Made by a program: the position numbers and the translations under genes. From Neolewinella persica DSM 23188 (lineage in GTDB: Bacteria; Bacteroidota; Bacteroidia; Chitinophagales; Saprospiraceae), in the NCBI RefSeq assembly GCF_000373105.1, contig NZ_KB890423.1, positions 62,001-126,000 of the forward strand: a stretch of DNA of 64,000 nt, given 5' to 3'. This document shows, piece by piece, positions 52,935-61,931 of the stretch. The notes under the pieces are model-generated. The model did not search any database, had not been told where the DNA came from, and saw only the letters and a list, made by a program, of their open reading frames with translations. Within the stretch, counting starts at the first letter, position 1. The number at the start of each line of letters is the position of its first letter.

Positions 52935-54269
52935 TCATTCTTTAGCAGCGTCGGTCTCGTCAACAAGTTCTTTTTCTAATGTTGGTTCCATAACCAGGCG
53001 GATGGAGCGTGAATAAGTGAAATAATTACTAACCCAGCTATACAGCGTTAGCATTCGGTTACGAAAACCTATCAAGTAATACAAGTGAACTACTACCCAG
53101 GATATCCAGGCCAGAAACCCACGAAAGTGCCAGCCGTTAGCTAAATCAGCCACCGCCTTATTACGACCGATTGTGGCCATATTTCCTTTGTCCAGGTATG
53201 TAAACGGAGTGGCTTCCTTACCGGCAGCCTGAGCGTTTAGGTTTTTCGCCAGCCTTTCTCCCATCTGAATGGCTACCTGGGCAACTCCGGGATAGCCACG
53301 TGGCCAATCTTCAGTAGTACGATGGGCCACGTCACCCAAAGCATAAATATTATCGTACCCGTTTACTAAGAGGTGATCATCTACCTGGTACTGCGACCGG
53401 GCAACGGCCGTTTCTACGAGTCCCGGCACCAAACAACCTTTAACACCCGCGCCCCAGATAAGGGTAGCGCAGGGAAGCTTCTCTCCCCCTTTGAATGTGG
53501 CGACGCTTCCGTCATAGTGTTCCACAAACTGCCCGAAAAATAACTCGACCCCCATCGCTTCTAAATCCGCCCGGGCATCTTCACTTGACCTATCGGAGAA
53601 AGCAGCAAGCAGCTGATCGCTCCCTTCAGCAAGGATGATACGCATTTTACCAATGTCACTATCTGGGTAGTCCCGTTTCAAGACATGGTCACGCAGTTCT
53701 GCCAAGGCACCGGCCATTTCTACTCCGGTAGGACCGCCGCCAACAATGAGGAACGTCAGTAGTCGCTGGCGTTCTTCTTCGGCGGAAGTCAGTTCCAAGC
53801 GCTCCAGGGTCTGAAACAAGTGATTGCGCAGTCGACGCGCGTCCGCGAGGGTCTTAAGCGGTAAGCCGAGCTTTGCGATTTCCGTGTTTCCAAAAAAATT
53901 AGCTTCCGTTCCCGTTGCGATGACGAGGTGGTCGTAGCTTACGGAACCTGCGCTCGTAACTACGACCTTTGCTTCCGGCTTAATGTCGCGGACGGCCAGC
54001 ATCCGGAAGTGAAAATTTTGCTTCCGCCGCAAAGCTTTCCGAAGAGGCCCAACTATACTGGGCGCTTCCAAACCAGCAGTGGCCACTTGATACAATAGTG
54101 GAATGAAGGTGTGGAAATTATTCCGGTCAAATAACACTACCTGATAGTGCACATTATCTAACTGCTTGATAAAGTTCAGCCCGCCAAAACCTCCTCCGAT
54201 AACGACAACGCGCGGCAGATCGGTAGCGGGGATGTTAAGTTCGGTCTTCATTACATTCTCGGTCTTCAT
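52935..54269 (-). CDS. ndh: Type II NADH dehydrogenase (NDH-2)
   Basis: A protein of 444 residues. Two dinucleotide-binding folds are seen: FAD site VVVIGGGFGGLNFIKQL near the N-terminus, and NADH site FLIVGGGPTGVEMAGALAEL. YALGDVAHRT closes the FAD part. The C-terminal stretch FRGFLAWISWVVVHLYYLIG anchors the enzyme to the inner membrane. It moves electrons from NADH to the quinone pool without pumping protons. The start could also be the second Met at 54254. Upstream lies a palindromic pair of GC-rich repeats. Confidence 0.88.
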   Translation of the reverse strand: MKTENVMKTELNIPATDLPRVVVIGGGFGGLNFIKQLDNVHYQVVLFDRNNFHTFIPLLYQVATAGLEAPSIVGPLRKALRRKQNFHFRMLAVRDIKPEAKVVVTSAGSVSYDHLVIATGTEANFFGNTEIAKLGLPLKTLADARRLRNHLFQTLERLELTSAEEERQRLLTFLIVGGGPTGVEMAGALAELRDHVLKRDYPDSDIGKMRIILAEGSDQLLAAFSDRSSEDARADLEAMGVELFFGQFVEHYDGSVATFKGGEKLPCATLIWGAGVKGCLVPGLVETAVARSQYQVDDHLLVNGYDNIYALGDVAHRTTEDWPRGYPGVAQVAIQMGERLAKNLNAQAAGKEATPFTYLDKGNMATIGRNKAVADLANGWHFRGFLAWISWVVVHLYYLIGFRNRMLTLYSWVSNYFTYSRSIRLVMEPTLEKELVDETDAAKE

Positions 54270-54357
54270 AATATTGGTTTTAGCGGCTTCTGCACCGTTG
54301 ATTCTGGCTAAAAAGGCGCTAATTTCTGGTAAACTCCCTTTCGTGTCCTTGCCGTCC

Positions 54358-54438
54358 CAACTTCCTTTGCACCTGCGGCCGCGCCCTCCTCAATACTTTA
54401 AGAATAATCAGGCGCGAACGCAGGTGCAAAGGAAGTTG
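54358..54438. repeat. Dispersed GC-rich repeat, two copies as an inverted pair
   Basis: CAACTTCCTTTGCACCTGCG (54358-54377) and its perfect reverse complement (54419-54438) face each other; inside, GCGCC / GGCGC extend the stem. Placed between the SDR and NDH-2 genes. Confidence 0.75.
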
Positions 54439-54457
54439 AATGAGCAGTGTTGCCTTC

Positions 54458-55279
54458 TTACCCATTGACGGTAAAGCCAGGATAGCAGGTCATTCCACCA
54501 TCGACGAAGAGCGTAGTCCCTGTTATATAATCCGACTCGTCGGTTGCCAGCCAGACGGCCGCGGAACCAATGTCAGAAGGCTGGCCTATCCGGTTGTAGG
54601 GAATTAGCTTGTTTAACTCCTTCAGGGCTTCGGGGGTACCCCAGGCTTCCTTGTTGATTGGCGTCTTGATCGCTCCTGGAGCGATGCTGTTCACCCGGAT
54701 TTTCTGCGGGCCGTATTCCTGCGCCAGCGATTCCATGAGCATTACGATGGCTCCCTTGGAAGCCGCATAGTTAGCATGTTTCGCCCAGGGAATGATCTGA
54801 TGAACTGAACTCATGTGGATTATTTTACCCAGGGCATGAGATACGTCCGGGCGCATTCCACGGCCCAGGAATTCCCTAACGGCCTCCCGGGCGCAAAGAA
54901 ACTGACCGGTCAGGTTTACGTCGATCACCTTTTGCCACTGCTTCAACGTCATCTCGTGAAAGGCGGCGTCCTGCTGCAAACCGGCATTAGCTACGAGGAT
55001 ATCAACGGTTCCATATTTATCCTTAGCGGTTTTGAACATGGCCTGTACCTGGTCTTCCTTACTGACGTCGGCCTGAACCGCAATGGCCGTTCCATGATAC
55101 TTCATGGAAGTAATTTCGTGGGCAATCTCTTCGGCTGTTTCCTTATCGTCAAGGTAATTTACAATCACGTTAGCGCAGTCTTTACCCATCGCAATGGCGA
55201 CCTCTTTTCCGATACCCGAACTGGCACCGGTGACGATGCAAGTCTGGTTTATGAGTCTTGAATTTGGTTTTTGGTACAT
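54458..55279 (-). CDS. SDR-family oxidoreductase (glucose 1-dehydrogenase-like)
   Basis: A protein of 273 residues. The classical SDR pattern is complete: cofactor loop CIVTGASSGIGKEVAIAMG, NAGLQ, catalytic Ser in HMSSVHQI, and the Y-x-x-x-K pair in NYAASKGAIV. PGAIKTPIN and the end TGTTLFVDGGMTCYPGF are typical of glucose 1-dehydrogenase-like enzymes. It follows the GH133 gene by 41 nt on the same strand, so it may oxidise glucose released by the two glucosidases. The substrate is inferred. Confidence 0.88.
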   Translation of the reverse strand: MYQKPNSRLINQTCIVTGASSGIGKEVAIAMGKDCANVIVNYLDDKETAEEIAHEITSMKYHGTAIAVQADVSKEDQVQAMFKTAKDKYGTVDILVANAGLQQDAAFHEMTLKQWQKVIDVNLTGQFLCAREAVREFLGRGMRPDVSHALGKIIHMSSVHQIIPWAKHANYAASKGAIVMLMESLAQEYGPQKIRVNSIAPGAIKTPINKEAWGTPEALKELNKLIPYNRIGQPSDIGSAAVWLATDESDYITGTTLFVDGGMTCYPGFTVNG

Positions 55280-55320
55280 ATAATTTGTCTTTGTTTTTTA
55301 GAAAAGGGTAGTCTGTTTAT

Positions 55321-57279
55321 TTATCCGGCCAGCAAGGTTTGGATAACGGCTGCTACGGACCAAGCTTGATGAGCCGTTCCCCGGCCACCCCGAGGTTCGG
55401 AACCGTCAAATATCTCGGAAACGCCGTGCAAGCAATCCTGCTCGTAAAAGTGTTTTTTAAGGGGTTCCAGATTGGCCTCGATCTCTTTATTTATCTTTTG
55501 AGTATTCCCGAAGAGCTTACGCTGAGCCGCATAGTATTCCCCCAGCAGGAAGGGCCAGATCGTCCCCTGGTGATAGGCGGTATCCCGTTCCCAGGTGTTG
55601 CCTCCGTAAGTAGGCTTAAAGTCGGGATGGTCCGGGGCCAGGGTACGTAAGCCCAGGGGAGTAAATAGTTGCGCCTGCACTGCTTTGAAAACAGACTTTC
55701 CGTCGGCCTTACTGAGTAGTGGAAAGGGCAGACTGAGGGCGTACAGCTGATTGGGCCGCATTGACTCGTCCGCAGGCTTTCCGGGAATCACAACGTCGTT
55801 CAGGTAACCCGCTTCGTTCATAAAGTGCTTCTTGAAGTTGGCCTTTATGGCTTTACTGACCTCCAGTACACGGTTGCGATTTTCATCGCTTTTTGCCAGC
55901 CCCACTTTATCAAAGAAATACAGATAGATTTTGAGGGCATTGTACCATAGTGCCTGTATTTCCACCGGACAACCGTGGCGAGGAGTGACCACATAGCCGT
56001 CCACCTTGGCGTCCATCCAGGTAAGTTGGATACCTTCCTCGCCAGCGTAAAGGAATCCTTCGTCGAGGGTATGGATGTTGTAGCGGGTACCATCTAAGTG
56101 GTGCTGGATAATATCGCCCAGCTTGTCCAGGTTTTCCTTCACCAAGTCCAGGTCATCAAAGGCGAGGTGGTACTCATACATCGCTACGAAAAGCCAGAGA
56201 GTCGCATCCACGGTATTGTACTCAACCTCCTGGTTGGTGTCGTCCGGAAAACGGTTCGGCAGCATACCTCCGTCCAGGTAATGAAGGAAGGTATTGATGA
56301 TCGAGGCGCTCACCTCCTTTTTTCCGGTGGCAATGCACAGGCCCCGCATGGCAATCATTGTATCCCGACCCCAATCGGTGAACCAGTGGTAGCCCGCCAA
56401 AATGGTATGGGAGTCTGTAGAAGCCCGGCGAACGATGAATTGCTCACCGGCCACCAGCAGATCTTTCAGAAATGCATCATCCTGGCCTTGCGAAATTGCC
56501 TTAAGCCGCTTCAGCTCCACGGCGACCAACTTATCGACCCGGCGGCCGACAACGAATTTATCTGCGCAAAACATCAAGTGGTAGGTCTCGCCCGGCGCTA
56601 TAGTCTTGGTTACTTCACCGATGGTGCGGGCATCCTCCCGGAAATCCAATCCTCGGTACTCCTCCTTGGTATAAGTAAGGTTTTCGATCCAGTGCTTTTG
56701 AGCAGTAAACTTGCCCTTACCGAAAAACCAGAAAAGCGGATTGGCACCGTAGCGAGCGTGTATTTTAAGTTGTTGAGCTTCCTCCTCATGGTAGAAGTCG
56801 TACTGCTCGTTTACTTTGAAAAGTGCGTGGTAGTCACGGTCCACAAAGTAAGGAGTGATGGCCAGATCAAAGGTGGCATCGCCGATGTTGGTATACGTTA
56901 CGATAACAGCGTTGGAGCCGTACTCCATCAGGATGGACTTCTTCAATTTGTGTTCCCCGGTGTCGTACTCCCAACTTGGTACCGGGCTGGCGGAAAAACC
57001 GGTCAGGTGCTCGAAGCCGCGGGGATGCACCGTATTGTCGGGGAACTGATTGGACGAAAGGTCGATCCACTCGTCTTCTCCGGAACCGATGCGTTCTTCG
57101 ATCTTACTGACCAACACGCTTCGATCCGTCGGCGGGTTGGCCGAAGCTACGAGCAGGCCGTGGTAACGTCGGGTATTGGCACCGCTCACCGTACCGGAGG
57201 CATACCCACCGATACCATTTGTGATCAGCCATTCCTTTGCGGAGGTTTCCTCAAAACCAGGTTGCTTGAAATCTATCAT
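55321..57279 (-). CDS. Glycogen-debranching-type glucosidase (GH133)
   Basis: A protein of 652 residues. The N-terminal domain begins KEWLITNGIGGYASGTVSGA and contains NTRRYHGLLVAS; the (alpha/alpha)6 catalytic barrel shows FTDWGRDTMIAMRGL, RFPDDTNQEVEYNTVDATLW, GCPVEIQALWYNAL and the closing WPFLLGEYYA. It is the amylo-alpha-1,6-glucosidase family (GH133). No signal peptide, so cytoplasmic. It lies 7 nt after a GH63-like glucosidase, with an SDR downstream. It likely trims alpha-glucans or glucosylated solutes. Confidence 0.88.
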   Translation of the reverse strand: MIDFKQPGFEETSAKEWLITNGIGGYASGTVSGANTRRYHGLLVASANPPTDRSVLVSKIEERIGSGEDEWIDLSSNQFPDNTVHPRGFEHLTGFSASPVPSWEYDTGEHKLKKSILMEYGSNAVIVTYTNIGDATFDLAITPYFVDRDYHALFKVNEQYDFYHEEEAQQLKIHARYGANPLFWFFGKGKFTAQKHWIENLTYTKEEYRGLDFREDARTIGEVTKTIAPGETYHLMFCADKFVVGRRVDKLVAVELKRLKAISQGQDDAFLKDLLVAGEQFIVRRASTDSHTILAGYHWFTDWGRDTMIAMRGLCIATGKKEVSASIINTFLHYLDGGMLPNRFPDDTNQEVEYNTVDATLWLFVAMYEYHLAFDDLDLVKENLDKLGDIIQHHLDGTRYNIHTLDEGFLYAGEEGIQLTWMDAKVDGYVVTPRHGCPVEIQALWYNALKIYLYFFDKVGLAKSDENRNRVLEVSKAIKANFKKHFMNEAGYLNDVVIPGKPADESMRPNQLYALSLPFPLLSKADGKSVFKAVQAQLFTPLGLRTLAPDHPDFKPTYGGNTWERDTAYHQGTIWPFLLGEYYAAQRKLFGNTQKINKEIEANLEPLKKHFYEQDCLHGVSEIFDGSEPRGGRGTAHQAWSVAAVIQTLLAG

Positions 57280-57286
57280 AACAGCG

Positions 57287-59926
57287 CTATTTTAGTTGGG
57301 TGATCAATTCAGCGACGATGCCCGTCCAGCCCGTTTGGTGGGATGCACCAACGCCCCGACTGTTATCCCCGTGGAAGTATTCATAGAAAAGGACGAGGTC
57401 TTTGAAGTGAGGGTCGTCTTGGTAAATGGTCGCCTCCCCGTGGGCGTGACGTCTTCCGTTTTTGTCCTTGGTAAAAATGGAGACAAGACGGTGGGTAATG
57501 TCAAGACACGCCTGGTGGAGGTCGACTGCCCGGCCACTTCCCGCCGGACACTCGACGCCGAGTGTCCCCTGATAGAAGTAATCGAAGTGATGCAAGGACT
57601 CCAAGATTAAATAGTTCATGGGCATCCATACGGGGCCTCGCCAGTTGGAATTGCCCCCAAACAAGCCAGAACTGGATTCTCCCGGTTCATACTTCAAGCC
57701 GAATTCTTCGCCGGCGATTTGGATGGAATAGCCGTCCTTATGAATTTTGGACAGCGAACGAATACCTCCCGGCGCAAAGAACTCCTCTTCATCGAGTAGT
57801 GCTTCCAGCATCTTTTCCAACCGGTATTTGGGCACAAGCGCGAGAAGGATGTCTCCGGTTGTTTCCGACTCTTCGATGCTGACGGAGAAGTCGGCAGTAG
57901 GCCGATGCTTCCGGTACCAGTTAAAGCGCGTCATGAAATCGGGGAGATTCTCTAATCGCCGTTTGTCCATCACCATGGTCGCAAACATGGTGGTGAGGCC
58001 AACCAGAGAGCGCACCTTTAACGGAGTCCTGGAACCATCAGGCAGTACCAACATGTCGTAGAAGAAACCTTCATTCTCATCCCACGAACCTTCGTACTTT
58101 TCGGTAATGCTGTTGAGGGATTCGGAGATAAGAACAAAGTGCTCGAAAAACTTCGTTGCAACATCCTCGAAGCTTTTGTCGGTTTGGGCTATTTCCAGCG
58201 CCATGTCGAGCATATTGAGGGAATACATCGCCATCCAACCCGTTCCGTCGGCCTGCTCGAGGTGACCACCGCCAGGAATGGTTGCACTCCGGTCGAAGAT
58301 CCCGATGTTGTCTAGTCCGAGGAAGCCTCCCTCGAAAATGTTGTTGTCGTTGGTGTCAACTTTATTGACCCACCAGGTGAAGTTGATGAGTAACTTCTGG
58401 AAGACGCGCTTCAGGAACATAACATCACCTTCTCCCTTGCTTTCTTTGTCCATACGGTAGACCTTGAGGCAGGCCCAGGCGTGGACGGGTGGGTTTACGT
58501 CTCCGAAACTCCATTCGTAGGCTGGGATTTGACCGTTGGGCCGCATATACCATTCCCTCAGGAACAGAATGAGTTGTTTTTTTGCGAAATCCGGATCGAT
58601 CTTAGCAATGGGGACACAGTGAAAGGCGAGATCCCAGGCCGCATACCAGGGGTACTCCCACTTATCCGGCATAGAGATAATATCCTCGTTATTCAGTGTT
58701 TGCCAGTCGCTGTTACGGCCATTTTTCCGGTTTTCTGGTGGGCTGGGTTGTTTGGGGTCACCGTTTAACCAGGTCGGGATATCGATGTAGTAAAACTGCT
58801 TTGACCACATCATCCCGGCAAAGGCCTGCCGTTGGATGTTCTTGAGGTCATCGTTGAGGTCATCGTCGTGCTGGGTAGCGTAAAAGTCGTCGGCTTCCTG
58901 GATACGGTCGGCGAAAACCTGATCGAACGCCTTGCCCAGCGGGTCTTTTTTAACGGCGTTGGCACTCAGCCGTAAACGAATCTCCTTCGAGTCACCCCCT
59001 TCGATAGTGAACTGGTAATGAGGACTGCACTTAGTGCCGGACTTTACCGAGGTGACGGCTTCGAAATCGTTACTGACAACCGCATCGTTGATGCTGTCCT
59101 TGACGAGCGGGTTGGCATTGGGGGTACCGAAAATCCGCTCCGTATTCGTCTCGTTTTCGGCAAACAGCACGTTTTCGACGGCGTCGAAATACAGATGGTA
59201 GGTCCCGACCTGGTCGTGCTGAACTTTTACGCTCCCCGTTTTCTTGGTTGCTTTATCCAGCTCGATGATGGGCTTTTCTACGTCTACAAAAGACCATTGG
59301 TTACGAACCAGGAGCGTCGGTAATAGGTGAATGGACGCTGCCTCAGCCGCTCGGTTGTGGACTGTGATTTTGATCAGGATGTCCTTTTCGTCGGCTTTCG
59401 CGTATTCGGTAAATACGTCGAAATACTTGCCGTCGTCAAAGACCCCCGTGTTCAGTATTTCGTATTCGCCTTCTTCTTTCGAACGGTTTTTGTTGGTGCT
59501 CACCAGGTCAGCATACGGATAAGCTGCCTGCGGATATTTGTACAGGTGCTTCATGTAAGAATGCGTCGGAGTACTGTCCAGGTAGTAGTACAGTTCCTTC
59601 ACGTCTTCTCCGTGGTTGCCTTCGTTACCGGTCAAGCCGTAAAGGCGCTCCTTAATGATGGGGTCGTGGGTATTCCACAGGGCTACGCTAAAACATAAAT
59701 GGCAATGATTGTCGCTGATGCCGGCGATGCCGTCTTCTCCCCAACGATAGGTGCGGCTGCGGGCGTGGTCATGAGGCAAATATTCCCATGCCGTTCCGTT
59801 TTCGCTGTAATCCTCCCGCACCGTTCCCCATTGCCGTTCACTCAGGTAGGGGCCCCACTTCATCCAGTGCTTTTCCTTGGTGTAGTGCTGTTCGAGTCGC
59901 TGGTGTTCTTTGGTGGTATGTTTCAC
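57287..59926 (-). CDS. GH63-family glucosidase (MGH1-like)
   Basis: A protein of 879 residues with no signal peptide. The opening QRLEQHYTKEKHWMKWGPYL and SERQWGTVREDYSENG is typical of large bacterial GH63 glucosidases related to mannosylglycerate/glucosylglycerate hydrolases. Barrel motifs: WEYPWYAAWDLAFHCVPIA, FLGLDNIGIFDRS, EQADGTGWMAMYSLNML, NSNWRGPVWMPMNYLIL. Length (about 880) matches that group. It forms an operon with the GH133 enzyme 7 nt downstream. Compatible-solute turnover or alpha-glucoside hydrolysis is likely; the exact substrate is not given by the sequence. Confidence 0.88.
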   Translation of the reverse strand: MKHTTKEHQRLEQHYTKEKHWMKWGPYLSERQWGTVREDYSENGTAWEYLPHDHARSRTYRWGEDGIAGISDNHCHLCFSVALWNTHDPIIKERLYGLTGNEGNHGEDVKELYYYLDSTPTHSYMKHLYKYPQAAYPYADLVSTNKNRSKEEGEYEILNTGVFDDGKYFDVFTEYAKADEKDILIKITVHNRAAEAASIHLLPTLLVRNQWSFVDVEKPIIELDKATKKTGSVKVQHDQVGTYHLYFDAVENVLFAENETNTERIFGTPNANPLVKDSINDAVVSNDFEAVTSVKSGTKCSPHYQFTIEGGDSKEIRLRLSANAVKKDPLGKAFDQVFADRIQEADDFYATQHDDDLNDDLKNIQRQAFAGMMWSKQFYYIDIPTWLNGDPKQPSPPENRKNGRNSDWQTLNNEDIISMPDKWEYPWYAAWDLAFHCVPIAKIDPDFAKKQLILFLREWYMRPNGQIPAYEWSFGDVNPPVHAWACLKVYRMDKESKGEGDVMFLKRVFQKLLINFTWWVNKVDTNDNNIFEGGFLGLDNIGIFDRSATIPGGGHLEQADGTGWMAMYSLNMLDMALEIAQTDKSFEDVATKFFEHFVLISESLNSITEKYEGSWDENEGFFYDMLVLPDGSRTPLKVRSLVGLTTMFATMVMDKRRLENLPDFMTRFNWYRKHRPTADFSVSIEESETTGDILLALVPKYRLEKMLEALLDEEEFFAPGGIRSLSKIHKDGYSIQIAGEEFGLKYEPGESSSGLFGGNSNWRGPVWMPMNYLILESLHHFDYFYQGTLGVECPAGSGRAVDLHQACLDITHRLVSIFTKDKNGRRHAHGEATIYQDDPHFKDLVLFYEYFHGDNSRGVGASHQTGWTGIVAELITQLK

Positions 59927-60279
59927 TGCTTTGTTATTTTATTAAGAGTGGTTTGATGCGGTATTTTCACTAGGTTTCTGGAAAATTAAGCCTTTTTTGA
60001 TGTCTCAGCAACGGTAAGATGTCTTCAAATTCGCTATGTATTAATTTTTTGAACTAGAATGATGTTTCATGCCGGGCGAGGTAACTTCTGCTAACTTTCA
60101 TTGCCCCTGGGTCCGCGCCCAACTCATTGCTATCAAAGGAAAAGGTGGGCGCGAACGCAGGTGCAATGAAATGTTGAAGAAGCTGGGTGGCTAAATAGCG
60201 TAATATCCTCTGTTACTGGTTTAGGCTGCTCATCTCCGTGGCGATCACTACCTTCAATTTGTCATTCTAGGCCACAGTC
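59927..60279. other. Intergenic region upstream of the GH63 operon
   Basis: About 350 bases, holding the promoter of the GH63/GH133/SDR unit (not identified) and a pair of dispersed GC-rich repeats (60097-60171). No gene was recognised. Confidence 0.4.
60097..60171. repeat. Dispersed GC-rich repeat, two copies as an inverted pair
   Basis: TTGCCCCTGGGTCCGCGCCC (60101-60120) and GGCGCGAACGCAGGTGCAA (60148-60166). The arms TTTCATTGC / GCAATGAAA and CGCGCCC / GGGCGCG pair, with a mismatched middle. Confidence 0.65.
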
Positions 60280-60789
60280 TTAGGGCACCCCAAATCGCTC
60301 CAGAATAGTAGTTCTGAACGCAAATTCGTTGTCATCGTCAGCCGGATGATCCTGACCCCACGTCTCTTCCCATTCTTTGGGTTCCAGTTTCGGGAAAAAA
60401 CTATCCGCACCTTCTATGGTCGTCCGGACATGCGTGAGGTAAACCCGTTCAGCGTAGGGCAGAAAAGAACTGTAAATTGCCTCCCCGCCGATAATAAAGG
60501 CCTCGGTGGCTTGCCGGATAAGAGGCAGTCGGAGCACCTCCTCGACGGAGTGACAAACCGTCACACCCGGCACGGAGAAATTTTCATCATGGGTAAGTAC
60601 TATTGTTGTGGTGCCCTCAATCGGTTTGCTCTCTAACTCCTCGGTGAACGTGCGACGGCCAATAACGACGGGGCTGTTATGAACAGTCCTCAAGAAGTAA
60701 GCGTACTCAGCGGGTAACGACCAGGGGAGATCGCCGGATTTACCGATACCGCGGTGTCTGTCCTGAGCGGCGATGATGGATAATTGCAT
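60280..60789 (-). CDS. folA: Dihydrofolate reductase
   Basis: A protein of 169 residues, a typical length. Motifs: LSIIAAQDRHRGIGKSGDLP with the W that follows, SPVVIGRRTFTE, AFIIGGEAIYSSFLPYAERV, and YLTHVRTTIEGADSFFP. It reduces dihydrofolate to tetrahydrofolate with NADPH. No thymidylate synthase is adjacent. A GC-rich repeat lies 28 nt upstream of the start. Confidence 0.93.
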   Translation of the reverse strand: MQLSIIAAQDRHRGIGKSGDLPWSLPAEYAYFLRTVHNSPVVIGRRTFTEELESKPIEGTTTIVLTHDENFSVPGVTVCHSVEEVLRLPLIRQATEAFIIGGEAIYSSFLPYAERVYLTHVRTTIEGADSFFPKLEPKEWEETWGQDHPADDDNEFAFRTTILERFGVP

Positions 60790-60817
60790 GAGTAAATTAC
60801 GTTTTTAAAACTATTCT

Positions 60818-60836
60818 TTGCACCTGCAGTTACGCC
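60818..60836 (+). repeat. Dispersed GC-rich repeat copy
   Basis: TTGCACCTGCAGTTACGCC, the 5' half perfect and the 3' half diverged, between the VOC and DHFR genes. Confidence 0.55.
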
Positions 60837-60908
60837 CCTAAATGCTTTATTGCTGGCAAATTATTTGGGTTGAAAAATGGATGGGCGGTTACCGTATCCT
60901 GGTCGGCA

Positions 60909-61925
60909 TCACTCATAAATTAGGAAGGCATGATTTCTGGCACCACGAAAAAGAAAAGCTTTGCTCATTTCCAGCTCACCGTTTTCCAGTTCAATAATTC
61001 CTTTAGAAACAAGCGGATATTTCTTAGCGGTTACGGCTGCGTAGGTGCTATCCACATCAGCAACCCGGATCGCGGTATGCCAGTGCCATAAATCGGTCAG
61101 CCGGCTATCGGTAGGGTAGGGGCGACCACCAGGTGGAGCTACGTAATCGAGTATTTCCAGGCCCATCCCCTTTAAGGCTTGCAACCCGGTAATGAATAGC
61201 CGGGCACCAAACACTTGGTTGAGGTGCTCCTGCTCGCTACCGTAATTCTCACTACGACCGGCAACCTCCAGCCCGAGGGTATTGCAATAAAAAGACATGC
61301 ATTCATGACTGGCGTCAACAACGATCGCCGTGTGGTCGATGCCCAGGAACAAATCATCTCCACAGAGCTGCCATTTGGGATCGCCTTTCCCGTCCGGGAA
61401 AGAGATCAGTTCCAGGTTATGACCGTCAGGATCACGAAAGTAAAAGGCGCTAATGCCCGCCGCTGGTCCCAGATAATCCGGCAGGGTCTGGGGAGCGGTT
61501 GAAACATGGCGGACGTGGTGACTGCTCAAATGCTCGTAAGCCGCATTCATATCGCTGACCACTATAGCAAGGTGCTGAAACCAACCGTCGTTACTTCTGC
61601 TGTCCGGCGGGATGGCGCGTCCTTCGGTTGTTCCCGCGAACTCCATCAATTCAATTCGCTCGTTGCCCAACCGCAGACGGGCCACCTTCAAACGGGCGTC
61701 TTTTTCCACAATGCCAAACAACTGCTGTATTCCTTCGCACGCCAGTGAGTATTCTTTTTCTACCGAGAAGGATAATACCCGGGCGTAAAAGTCCAAGGCG
61801 ACGGCAAGGTCGGCCACGGTAATCCAGACACTCGAGATGGCCTCGGGAACACCGGAACGGTTCGCGGTTGCTTTTACGCAAGCGTTCGCAGGATGATGAG
61901 GAGTTATGGAAGTGGTATCGTTCAT
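60909..61925 (-). CDS. Double-domain VOC (glyoxalase/dioxygenase-fold) protein
   Basis: A protein of 338 residues with two vicinal-oxygen-chelate modules. Module 1 (about 30-180): SVWITVADLAVALDFYARVL, WFQHLAIVVSDMNAAYEHL, FYFRDPDGHNLELISFP. Module 2 (about 190-338): LGIDHTAIVVDASHECMSFY, LWHWHTAIRVADVDSTYAAV. His and Glu positions for metal binding are seen in both halves (HLAIV/NLELI; DHTAIV/WHTAIR). It starts 6 nt before the GMC oxidoreductase stop, in the same operon. The reaction is not known. Confidence 0.8.
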   Translation of the reverse strand: MNDTTSITPHHPANACVKATANRSGVPEAISSVWITVADLAVALDFYARVLSFSVEKEYSLACEGIQQLFGIVEKDARLKVARLRLGNERIELMEFAGTTEGRAIPPDSRSNDGWFQHLAIVVSDMNAAYEHLSSHHVRHVSTAPQTLPDYLGPAAGISAFYFRDPDGHNLELISFPDGKGDPKWQLCGDDLFLGIDHTAIVVDASHECMSFYCNTLGLEVAGRSENYGSEQEHLNQVFGARLFITGLQALKGMGLEILDYVAPPGGRPYPTDSRLTDLWHWHTAIRVADVDSTYAAVTAKKYPLVSKGIIELENGELEMSKAFLFRGARNHAFLIYE

Positions 61926-61931
61926 AAGAAA

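Noticed and set aside
56098-57303. A 401-codon open frame on the plus strand across the GH133 gene
   Set aside because: Antisense shadow of a gene with clear catalytic motifs; low-complexity Val/Leu-rich product without a domain.
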